Source: Tulasnella sp. 424 (taxonomy: Eukaryota; Basidiomycota; Agaricomycetes; Cantharellales; Tulasnellaceae). Taken from it: 11,311 nt of DNA. Below, piece after piece: positions 1 through 5,888 of the stretch. The notes beneath the pieces are model-generated. The model did no database searches. It saw only the letters and a program-made list of their open reading frames with translations, and was not told the origin of the DNA. The DNA is taken from positions 1 to 11,311 of the forward strand of contig WSUB01000431.1 in NCBI GenBank assembly GCA_019633425.1, written 5' to 3'. Every line of letters begins with the position of its first letter. Positions within the stretch are counted from its first letter, which is position 1. A program made the position numbers and the translations under genes.

Positions 1-697
1 GTGCATCGGAATGAATCCGGTAACTCGCTATGCCATCCAGCCTTTGCCGCTGTGACATTCCTGTCAGCGAGTCTAAACGAACTCCGCACGCGGAGTCAGA
101 CTTACCGCGGAAGGTTTCTTTGGCACCGTCTCCTCCGCAGCCGCACTTCGGGTAGGGAGGTATGCGCCTTGATCGATGTTTTCTTCAATAGTCGGGGTCT
201 GAGCTTCCGACACCGTTGGCAAGCACTGGAATGGTGTGAGGAGCTTCGAGAGAAATCTCTGCATTCGCTAACGGTACCAGGAGACGCTTCGATTTGGCCG
301 ATCTTGGGTAGAGAGGCTTATTACCGCGGGATGAGAAACGAAAGGGGGTGGTTGCGAGAGGGTGTAATTGAGGCTCGGTTTGATATAAGTATGTGTACGA
401 GGGCTCAGTAAAGCCGCACCGCACCCGGTGCCCTGGGGCGTGTTTGTGGCTGACCTCGCGAAACCCGTGAGGCACGTGGCCGAATCCAATATAACGGGGG
501 GAAAGGAATGAAGAGGAAATGGCCCTAGCCCGTGCGCTTTCTTCCGGACAAAGGGGTATGCACGGGGTGGGTGCATTTCTTCTTTGTTTCCCACCTCCCA
601 TTATGATGCTTTTGGCCGTATGAGGGGTGCTATCGTCGAAGGCTTCTCCGCAGAACAGAGACAATTTGACACCATTGGTTTGATTAGTGGAAGGCAC
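1..697. other. Left flank, no gene supported
   Basis: Open frames exist on both strands here (136 codons on plus from the window edge, 179 codons on minus), but their translations show no recognisable domain, no membrane or signal segment and no family-like motif, and they overlap each other. I treat them as chance frames. A perfect short inverted repeat with 7-bp arms (ACTCCGC/GCGGAGT, 2-nt loop) lies at 81-96. No tRNA, rRNA or transposon end was recognised. The sequence could be intergenic or a decayed element. Confidence 0.5.
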
Positions 698-709
698 GTG
701 CACTGCAGT
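698..709 (+). repeat. Left copy of 12-bp direct repeat flanking the repeat block
   Basis: GTGCACTGCAGT occurs here and again at 5931-5942, on the two outer sides of the four-unit repeat array. It could be the target-site duplication of the original insertion of the whole array. The motif contains two 6-bp palindromes (GTGCAC, CTGCAG), so chance or a shared hotspot is not excluded. Confidence 0.4.
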
Positions 710-710
710 C

Positions 711-727
711 GGGTTGCCCGGCAACCC
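711..727. repeat. Perfect 17-nt hairpin at left edge of the array
   Basis: GGGTTGCCCGGCAACCC is a perfect inverted repeat with 8-bp arms and a single central base. Its GGGTTGC start is shared with the 39-bp repeats that follow, and GCAACCC recurs in the block 1 hairpins, so it looks like a collapsed or variant member of the same hairpin family and marks the left end of the array. Confidence 0.6.
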
Positions 728-741
728 TGCTTTTAAATTTT

Positions 742-819
742 GGGTTGCTCGTCAACCCCTATCCACCCGCCTCGTAAATTGGGTTGCTCGTCAACCCCTA
801 TCCACCCGCCTCGTAAAAT
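742..819 (+). repeat. 39-bp tandem repeat, two copies (unit A)
   Basis: Two adjacent 39-bp copies (742-780 and 781-819) each start with a hairpin GGGTTG-CTCGT-CAACCC (6-bp arms, 5-nt loop) and continue CTATCCACCCGCCTCG. They differ only at the last two bases (TT versus AT). A third copy lies at 4528-4566 in unit C, so copy number varies between otherwise similar units. Confidence 0.85.
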
Positions 820-1148
820 CAAAACGCCGTGCTTCTACGTCCCACGGTTGGTGTGATTTTACAAAGCCGAGTGCCCAAAGGACATGATTACCAGTCAATA
901 CACTCCCCAAATCATTCTGATCAACATTCAATATATGCTAAACTGGGATACATGCATCTGAGTATATGTCAAGGTGATCTAGCATCCGTGGTTATGAACC
1001 CTCGCCGATGACGAGTACCTCACTAACCTACCCTCAGAGCATATTAGACAAACGTCTCATGGTCCTGACCACAATTAATCCGTCCAGCATAGTTGACCTA
1101 TCTCCTGTATACTTATATATCCTATACACAGTCTGTTAACATCTGGGG

Positions 1149-1208
1149 GGCGAAGGAGGAGAGTCTCGGAGACCGGCACAGCCGGTCGACGAACTCGATG
1201 CCTTCGCC
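1149..1208 (+). ncRNA. Block 3 nested hairpin, copy A
   Basis: A 60-nt rod-like fold can be drawn. The outer stem is GGCGAAGG (1149-1156) with CCTTCGCC (1201-1208). GAGT/ACTC can pair inside it, and the inner stem is GACCGG (1171-1176) with CCGGTC (1182-1187) around loop CACAG. Copies at 1679-1735 and 4907-4964 keep the same fold. It may be a structured RNA or a DNA hairpin; no known ribozyme core (for example the hammerhead CTGATGA..GAAA pair) was found. Confidence 0.45.
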
Positions 1209-1303
1209 TGTAGGCCTATCATTGTCGCCCGGACACCCGCTTGTGAATCAGAAACACTGATTATAGTAAGAACCTCATTATAAACTTACTGCTGTAACTG
1301 CGA

Positions 1304-1336
1304 GCAACCCCTCAGTCGCTCCTCTAGCGACGTTGC
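1304..1336 (+). repeat. Block 1 bulged hairpin, A/B boundary
   Basis: Outer arms are GCAAC (1304-1308) and GTTGC (1332-1336); inner arms are GTCGCT (1315-1320) and AGCGAC (1326-1331). The loop is CCTCT and there is a 6-nt bulge (1309-1314) on the 5' side only. The same shape recurs at 4485, 5054 and 5889 and marks the junctions between tandem units. Confidence 0.75.
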
Positions 1337-1804
1337 AAGTCCAAAAAGCCGCTGCATCTATGTCCCACGGTAGGTGTGACTTTATAGAACGACCATCCCA
1401 GCAAGAGTAGTTTTCGGTATTTACAATCCCAAAGCCACTCAGGATCCAATGGGCAAAGTAGGATACATATATGTCCGGTTAAATATACATGTGTCGCAAT
1501 GATCTAGTGTCTGTGGCGCCAGGCGGACAAACTCTTCTCATTAATGATGTGCGCAAGTTTGATGAAACTTCCCTTGAAACCCCCTTGTATCCAACCTGAC
1601 TACAGTTAAGCCTTTAAATATATCACATTTCTTATCGATGCATTAATATCGCTCACACACGGTCTAATGACTTTGGGAGCGAAGGAGGAGAGTCTCAGCG
1701 GCCGGCGGAGCCGGTCGGCGAACTCGATACCTTTGACCGGAGGTCGCTTGGACATCTTCTTGTGATTGAAGGAATGATTGGGTAGCAAAGAGCGAGTCAT
1801 TGTC
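1337..1804 (+). repeat. Tandem unit B, left part (interrupted by retroelement)
   Basis: Block 2 is present in diverged form around 1348-1380, and block 3 lies at 1679-1735. Blocks of identity with unit D (CCAAAGCCACTC, CACACGGTCTAATGA) show that B pairs with D as A pairs with C. The unit stops at the target-site duplication (1794-1805) and resumes at 4465-4484 on the other side of the retroelement. With the insertion removed, the spacing between the flanking block 1 hairpins is 522 bp, close to the other units. Confidence 0.75.
1679..1735 (+). ncRNA. Block 3 nested hairpin, copy B
   Basis: The outer stem is CGAAGG (1680-1685) with CCTTTG (1730-1735), where a G-C pair of the other copies has become G-T. 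The inner stem is GGCCGG (1700-1705) with CCGGTC (1711-1716), again with one G-T pair, around loop CGGAG. The AAGGAGGAGAGTCTC core is identical to copies A and C. This copy has diverged most in sequence but still folds. Confidence 0.45.
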
Positions 1805-1805
1805 T
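1794..1805 (+). repeat. Target-site duplication, left copy
   Basis: GAGTCATTGTCT directly abuts the poly-T run and is repeated exactly at 4453-4464, immediately beyond the tRNA-like end of the element. The final T (1805) cannot be told apart from the poly-T, so 11 bases are unambiguous. The bases before each copy differ (C versus A), which fixes the left limit. Confidence 0.88.
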
Positions 1806-1824
1806 TTTTTTTTTTTTTTTTTTT
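1805..1824 (-). other. Poly(A) tail of the retroelement
   Basis: Twenty uninterrupted T on the plus strand equal A(20) at the 3' end of the minus-strand element. Its purity suggests a fairly recent insertion, although homopolymer length may be affected by sequencing. Confidence 0.9.
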
Positions 1825-2314
1825 GTGACGGCGGGGATGGGAAATCTGCTGGCAGATGAACCGCGGTGACTCCCGCGCGCATTGTTGTCTCCGCCTGGGG
1901 GGGCGTGTGTTCCCCCCATCGGTTTCGCACGGTAGCCCCTTACGGAACGGTGTGAGGTTTAGGATTAAACACCCGACTCACTAAAGCACCCCCTCTGGAT
2001 TGCAAGCTTTCGCGTTATTACGGCATCGGCTATACCATCCATCCACACCCGGGACACGCATGATTCGTCCCGGGGCTTCAGGCGAACCCCTGAGCACAGG
2101 GGTGTTCTTTGGTATAGAGGGCCAGGCACACACGGTCTCCCACGCAACTGTAACCCCCCTAGCTCGATCGTTCATTCCTGCTCCGGTTCTGCCAGTCTCA
2201 CAGCTCCCTTCCTACCTCAGCGAGCTTCTTTTACCAGCTTCCCCATCATCGCTGGTGTTCACAACCTGACCGTCAGGGCCAGGCTTATCCGTATTCACTT
2301 GGAATCCAATGGAG
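1825..2314 (-). other. 3' untranslated region of the retroelement
   Basis: This segment lies between the RNase H stop codon and the poly(A) tail. Frames up to 89 codons occur but encode nothing recognisable. It is unusually rich in strong inverted repeats, including a G7/C6 pair at 1897-1917 and two stacked hairpins at 2048-2102. In LINE-SINE partnerships the 3' end is what the reverse transcriptase recognises, so this is the likely place of that signal (inference). Confidence 0.55.
2048..2102. repeat. Two adjacent strong hairpins in the element 3' region
   Basis: The first hairpin is CCCGGGAC (2048-2055) with GTCCCGGG (2067-2074) around an 11-nt loop. The second is CCCCTG (2087-2092) with CAGGGG (2097-2102) around AGCA. 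Both are perfect, GC-rich and only 12 nt apart. They may be part of the 3' recognition structure used by a partner reverse transcriptase. Confidence 0.7.
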
Positions 2315-3742
2315 TCAGCCTTCTGACCGGTCTACTAGACTGTCCCAGGTAGCCCCCGCTTCGCATCTGAGGTTCCTCTTCTCACATTTCGGGTGGTCCT
2401 TGAGCTTTGCTTCAGCAAAATCACTTTTGGCCCTGTCCAGTAGCGCGTTTCTTAGCACTCTTCTGGCCCTGTCTGGGTGTATTACTTCTTCCCCAATTCT
2501 CTGCATATTACGCAGCTTCCATATCACGAAGGCCGTCTCCGAGATTAGGATTTTTTCTAGGCATAATATGGCGCCTCTTTTTTCCGATTTCCTGGCTCCT
2601 ACGCCTAGGATTTCGTTGTACAAGGGTATCTCCTCTGGTAAATCTCTCGTCGCTGTTGCGAGTTGGCGTGTGCTTGAGTATTCTTGCCACACCGCTTCTC
2701 TCCATTGTCTATTTTGGCATTCCAAGAGGATATGTCTCAGGCTCTCTATGGCACCGCATTCGCAGTACTGCCGTTCAGTCCATTCCCCGCCCCAGTGGGC
2801 AAAGTATGGGCCGCATACCGTCCTCCCATGTATTGCTTGCCATAGGAAGTTGGATATCTGCTTTCGGATTGGGGGGGATCTAAGTCCTATCCAGATCGTC
2901 GCCTGTGTCAGTCTCAAGCCAGATGCTAGCTCGATCTCGTCCTGGATCCCTTCCATGATCTCAGGGGCTCTAGTGGTTGGTTTCTTACTGTTTGGGTACT
3001 GGATCCATTCATATATATCATGGTAGGACAGGGCAGATAGGTTCGCTCCTTCCAGTCTCCACTCCCCCAGCACCAAAGTGTCAAGTTCGTAGAAGTCCTC
3101 GTGTTCTAGGGCTCCCTTAGCGGCTTCATCAGCAAGGTCATTTTCATGGTGTCCTGAGTGGGCCTTAACCTTTTGGATTAATGTGGGCGCTGTCCTTCTT
3201 CGTACTAGGTACAGCGTTCTCTTCAGCAGGTCTTGGTTCAGCATTGCTAGCCATCCCAAGTCCTCCATCCTAGCGTGGCCTTCCGTTAGGAAGCCCAGTA
3301 CATACATTGAGTCTGTTTTTATCAGGAGCTCTTGGTTCAGGGGTGTTTTTTGCAGTGCAATCATCGCCGCCGCCAGTTCCCCTCGGTTGTTTGTCTGGGG
3401 GGTTCCCGGGATTCTAAATGATCCTCTTAGTCTTGGGTCTTCACTCCAAAGGCCTGCTCCACATCTGGAGTTTTCGCAGCCGTTTTTGTCTGCTGACCCG
3501 TCTGTGTAGACAGTTAGCGTTCCCGGGACTGTATTCAGGTCTGTTTGCCTGTAGGTCGGGTCTTTCATGGTACTTGGGCCCCTGAAGATTCTCGTTGAGA
3601 GTGTCAGGTGGTCCCTGTGTGCGATGTCGGGGTTGAGGATTATCTCTCCCCCTTGTGTCATCTCGGACCTGTTCTTTTCCTTCCGTCTCATCGTTAGGTC
3701 TAGTCCGTCTTTGAGTCCGGTGTGTCTGTTCACCGGTGTCAT
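2315..3742 (-). CDS. RNase H domain protein with C-terminal zinc-knuckle (retroelement-derived)
   Basis: This 475-residue ORF is intact. Type I RNase H cuts RNA in RNA/DNA hybrids, and in LINEs removes template RNA. The domain covers about residues 76-212: TVYTDGSAD (Asp81), NNRGELAAA (Glu122), KTDSMYVLG (Asp144) and KAHSGHHENDLADEAAKG (His195, Asp205), so the full D-E-D-D set plus the helper His is present. A zf-RVT-like region follows, with Cys310, then CECG (Cys327, Cys329), His337 and Cys342 in ESLRHILLEC. The last 130 residues are basic with no known domain. Start: Met at 3742; a stop lies in frame at 3805-3803, and only non-ATG codons occur between. No reverse transcriptase precedes it, although in fungal LINEs RNase H usually follows RT in one polyprotein. 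It is most likely the 3' portion of such an ORF now kept on its own. Confidence 0.88.
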   Translation of the reverse strand: MTPVNRHTGLKDGLDLTMRRKEKNRSEMTQGGEIILNPDIAHRDHLTLSTRIFRGPSTMKDPTYRQTDLNTVPGTLTVYTDGSADKNGCENSRCGAGLWSEDPRLRGSFRIPGTPQTNNRGELAAAMIALQKTPLNQELLIKTDSMYVLGFLTEGHARMEDLGWLAMLNQDLLKRTLYLVRRRTAPTLIQKVKAHSGHHENDLADEAAKGALEHEDFYELDTLVLGEWRLEGANLSALSYHDIYEWIQYPNSKKPTTRAPEIMEGIQDEIELASGLRLTQATIWIGLRSPPIRKQISNFLWQAIHGRTVCGPYFAHWGGEWTERQYCECGAIESLRHILLECQNRQWREAVWQEYSSTRQLATATRDLPEEIPLYNEILGVGARKSEKRGAILCLEKILISETAFVIWKLRNMQRIGEEVIHPDRARRVLRNALLDRAKSDFAEAKLKDHPKCEKRNLRCEAGATWDSLVDRSEG

Positions 3743-4324
3743 CAACTGCCACCTATGGTGACAGGGGGTTCTCTTGCGAGGCCCCGCCCCCTCCCTCGTT
3801 GGTCAGGGGTCCGATGGAATCAACTTAAGCGGGAACATGGTTATTCTCCTTGCTCCCACCAACCAAGGATTTAGTCCTCTCAAGCCGGAACAGGGTATTG
3901 CCCTAGTCCGCTACGGCCCGCCTACTCCCACACTGGTGAGGTGTTGGTTTTAGTTTCCCGTTCCCATGCACAGGGTTCGATATGCCATTTGACTCAGAAG
4001 GAGGACTGTGTGTTCTATCAGAGCCTGGGCGAACCATAGTTGATAGCCTATCAGAGCCTGGGCAAACCATAGTTGTCTTGTCCACGCTTCCTACCGAGAA
4101 CCAGCTCGGATCCCCCATATACATGGGTCTTGGTCTAGCACGTCTGTACTAATGTCCTGACAGCGGAGCGAAGCGCTGTTGCAGCAGCACTATGCCGCTG
4201 CGTAGGAGCTGGGTATCCTGTCCTTTCGGTCGGATTGTTCTAAGAACCATTCCCAGTCTTATCGTCGCCTATCCCCTATCGGGGTCCCTAATGGGCGCAG
4301 ATAGGACAAGTGTCCCCGCTTGGC
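3743..4324 (-). other. Element 5' region between tRNA-like head and RNase H ORF
   Basis: No coding region is supported; minus-strand frames are short. It holds a 33-bp-period duplication (4016-4075) and a small hairpin CAGCG/CGCTG at 4161-4178. It may act as the leader of the RNase H message, or be a relic of SINE body plus truncated LINE. Where the SINE-like part ends and the LINE-like part begins cannot be seen. Confidence 0.5.
4016..4075. repeat. Imperfect direct duplication, period 33 bp
   Basis: A 27-bp sequence starting TATCAGAGCCTGGGC occurs at 4016-4042 and 4049-4075 with one mismatch (G versus A) and a 6-bp spacer. It lies inside the retroelement leader. Small duplications near the 5' end of retroelements are common; a role as promoter repeat is possible but not shown. 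Confidence 0.8.
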
Positions 4325-4328
4325 AAAA
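4325..4328 (-). terminator. Possible Pol III terminator after the tRNA-like head
   Basis: A TTTT run on the minus strand lies about 28 nt downstream of box B. Four T is the minimum Pol III stop signal. If efficient, Pol III would give only a transcript of about 125 nt and the RNase H ORF would need Pol II or read-through. Confidence 0.35.
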
Positions 4329-4345
4329 TACGCGGGAGAAAGTGT

Positions 4346-4447
4346 GCCCCCTGTTGGGTTTGAACCGACACCTTACGAGCTCCACACTTGAAAGGCACCC
4401 CAGAGTGATCCCACGCACAGGGATGTTATCCACTGCACCACCTGAGG
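4346..4447 (-). promoter_or_regulatory. tRNA-like head with Pol III box A and box B
   Basis: On the minus strand, TGGTGCAGTGG (4440-4430) fits the box A consensus TRGYNNARNNG, and GGTTCAAACCC (4366-4356) fits box B GGTTCRANNCC. Between them ATCCC-TGTGCGT-GGGAT makes a perfect 5-bp anticodon-like arm with a 7-nt loop, and four of five T-stem pairs form around TTCAAAC. The boxes are 63 nt apart, about 30 nt more than in a plain tRNA, which would need an intron or long variable arm. The acceptor ends (CCTCAGG against AGGGGGC) pair poorly and loop position 33 is not T, so a working tRNA is unlikely. It sits exactly at the 5' end of the inserted element, as tRNA-derived heads do in SINEs. Confidence 0.65.
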
Positions 4448-4452
4448 TGGCA

Positions 4453-4464
4453 GAGTCATTGTCT
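4453..4464 (+). repeat. Target-site duplication, right copy
   Basis: This is an exact copy of GAGTCATTGTCT at 1794-1805. It lies one base outside the inverted repeat CCACCTGAGGTGG (4438-4450) that forms the first bases of the element, and is followed by AATTT, the rest of the original target in unit B. Confidence 0.88.
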
Positions 4465-4484
4465 AATTTACACCATAGCGGCGA
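4465..4484 (+). repeat. Tandem unit B, right remnant
   Basis: The end of unit B displaced by the retroelement, leading into the B/C block 1 hairpin. Read across the insertion, the junction resembles the ends of units A and C, with GCGAGCAACC following at the expected distance. Confidence 0.75.
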
Positions 4485-4517
4485 GCAACCCCCTGGTCGC
4501 TCCTTCAGCGACCTTGC
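4485..4517 (+). repeat. Block 1 bulged hairpin, B/C boundary
   Basis: Outer arms are GCAA (4485-4488) and TTGC (4514-4517); inner arms are GGTCGCT (4495-4501) and AGCGACC (4507-4513); the loop is CCTTC. Compared with the other copies one base pair has moved from the outer to the inner stem: the 3' arm has C instead of G and the 5' arm has a matching G before TCGCT. The total number of pairs is kept. Confidence 0.75.
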
Positions 4518-4527
4518 AAGTAAAATT

Positions 4528-4566
4528 GGGTTGCTCGTCAACCCCTATCCACCCGCCTCGTAAAAT
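4528..4566 (+). repeat. 39-bp hairpin repeat, single copy (unit C)
   Basis: Identical to the second copy in unit A (781-819), including the GGGTTG-CTCGT-CAACCC hairpin. It is inserted between block 1 and block 2 here but absent from that place in units B and D, so it behaves like a separate small module. Confidence 0.85.
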
Positions 4567-4906
4567 CAAGACGCCGTGCTTCTACGTCCCACGGTTGGTG
4601 TGATTTTACAAAGCCTAGAGCCCAACGGACATGATTACCAGTAGATACACTCCTCAAAATCATTCCGATCAATATCCAATATATAGCTAAACTAGGATAC
4701 ATGCATCTGCGTATATGTCAAGGTGATCTAGCATCTGTGACGATGGTCCCTCCTCGCGATCGTTGATGACGGTTGCCTCGCTAACCTACCCTCAGAGCGT
4801 TTCAGGCAAACCTCTTACGGTCCTGACCATAATTAATCCGTCCAGCATAGCTGAACCATCTCCTGTAGACTTTATATATTATACACAGTCTGTTAACAGC
4901 TGGGGA

Positions 4907-4964
4907 GCGAAGGAGGAGAGTCTCGGAGACCGGTGCAGCCGGTCGACGAACTCGATGCCTTCGC
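4907..4964 (+). ncRNA. Block 3 nested hairpin, copy C
   Basis: The outer stem is GCGAAGG (4907-4913) with CCTTCGC (4958-4964), and the inner stem GACCGG (4928-4933) with CCGGTC (4939-4944) around TGCAG. The loop differs from copy A (CACAG) while both stems are identical, as expected if pairing is what is kept. Confidence 0.45.
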
Positions 4965-5053
4965 CTGCAGGCTTAGGTCGCCCGAACGCCCATTTGTGAG
5001 TCAGAACCGCTGAGTATAGTAAAGAGCTGCAAAAGCTACTGCTGTAACTGCGA

Positions 5054-5086
5054 GCAACCCCCCAGTCGCTCCTCTAGCGACGTTGC
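5054..5086 (+). repeat. Block 1 bulged hairpin, C/D boundary
   Basis: GCAAC/GTTGC outer and GTCGCT/AGCGAC inner arms with loop CCTCT, identical to the A/B copy except within the unpaired 6-nt bulge (CCCCCA instead of CCCTCA). Change confined to unpaired bases supports the fold. Confidence 0.75.
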
Positions 5087-5888
5087 AAGTCAAAACGCCG
5101 TGCTTCTACGTCCCACGGTTGGTGTGATCTTAACAGAACGACATTCCAGTCGCAATGAGTTGAAGTATTTACAAACCCAAAGCCACTCGGCATAAAGTAG
5201 AATACAGTATATCCAGTTAACCACGTACGTACCACGATGAGCTCATAGCGTCCGTGGTGACAAGCTCTCCTCGCCAATAATGCGTGACTTGATGAACCTC
5301 CCCTTATAAACCTTCCTTTGAATCGAAACCCGATCTCGACTGAGCCGCACAGTAGATCACCTTTCTCGCCGAGGAATCATAGGTTTCACACACGGTCTAA
5401 TGATATGCCACGGCGCTTTGGGGGACAGTGCATACTCAGGTTGACTTTCAGGAGCCTCTTTCTTAACGCAAGTGTAGGATCATGCCTACCATTTCATATG
5501 CGCACCTTGTTCAGTCGCTCCAGACTGATATCCTGATGCGATCCAGGCCCTGAGTGAATAGCTGCATGTCAAGCGGCCGGAGCAGCGAAATTTTCTCGGG
5601 GTTCCTCCCTCGACTCAGCGCAACGTGAGCGTTGAACTTGTTGATGCTCCGGCTCGCGGCTTCCCGATGTAGACAATTACTCGATCGAGGATTTGACTTT
5701 GTGGTCCGTGAACGCAAATGCATGCAGGTACGACGCCGTACTGAGGAAGCAGGAACAACTACGAAAGATTCCTCCCTCATCTGTACTCTGTAAAGAATAC
5801 ACTGCGTTTCTGACTAAGCTACTACATTCCTCGGACACTTGAGTTGAGTATCTGATAGTATGTGTCCGCGTGCTATTATTACAGCCGA
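5087..5888 (+). repeat. Tandem unit D, diverged and expanded
   Basis: Block 2 is well kept (about 5095-5131), and stretches shared with B continue to CACACGGTCTAATGA near 5390-5404 and CTTTGGG near 5418. Block 3, expected just after that, is missing. About 450 bp of unrelated sequence follows before the last block 1 hairpin, giving an 835-bp spacing instead of about 520-570. The extra sequence has no recognisable gene or terminal repeats; it may be a replaced or inserted segment. Confidence 0.6.

Larger units (their letters stand above)
728..1299 (+). repeat. Tandem unit A
   Basis: First of four related units. In order it holds the two 39-bp repeats, block 2 (about 825-868, with CCGTG..CACGG arms), an AT-rich middle, and block 3 (1149-1208). 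Positions 781-868 match 4528-4615 of unit C over 88 bp with one mismatch, and the rest of A matches C at many short stretches, such as CTAACCTACCCTCAGAGC and TTAATCCGTCCAGCATAG. No protein is encoded. Orientation is arbitrary. Confidence 0.8.
1805..4452 (-). mobile_element. Non-autonomous retroelement: tRNA-like head, RNase H ORF, poly(A) tail
   Basis: The element reads on the minus strand. From 5' to 3' it has a tRNA-like head with Pol III boxes (4346-4447), about 600 bp without a recognisable gene, a 475-codon RNase H ORF (3742-2315), a hairpin-rich 3' region and a 20-nt poly(A). A 12-bp target-site duplication flanks it, so head, ORF and tail arrived as one insertion. Poly(A) and a variable-length TSD point to LINE-type target-primed reverse transcription, and the inferred nick TGTCT^AATTT suits a LINE endonuclease. 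Reverse transcriptase and endonuclease are absent, so a LINE elsewhere must have supplied them. It could be a chimaera of a SINE with the 3' part of an RNase H-bearing LINE. Confidence 0.85.
4518..5053 (+). repeat. Tandem unit C
   Basis: Closest relative of unit A, with the same order: 39-bp module, block 2 (4571-4615), AT-rich middle, block 3 (4907-4964), and a tail ending GCTGTAACTGCGAGCAACC as in A. The distance from its leading block 1 to the next is 569 bp. No supported coding region; a 78-codon plus frame at 4763-4999 runs through the structured block and is judged spurious. Confidence 0.8.

Noticed and set aside
185..724. 179-codon minus-strand frame near the left edge
   Set aside because: No recognisable motif, overlaps another frame, and runs into the hairpin repeat at 711-727.
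1543..1585. Hammerhead-like TTGATGA followed by GAAAC in unit B
   Set aside because: The intervening bases cannot form stem II, and the matching segment of unit D lacks the GAAA part.
2400..3026. 208-codon and 158-codon plus-strand open frames
   Set aside because: They lie antisense to the RNase H ORF, which has clear catalytic motifs; their translations show no family-like features.
1794..5404. LTR retrotransposon with the array units as long terminal repeats
   Set aside because: The repeated units lie in tandem beyond the insertion, the inner element has its own TSD and poly(A), and no primer-binding site, polypurine tract, gag or RT is present.
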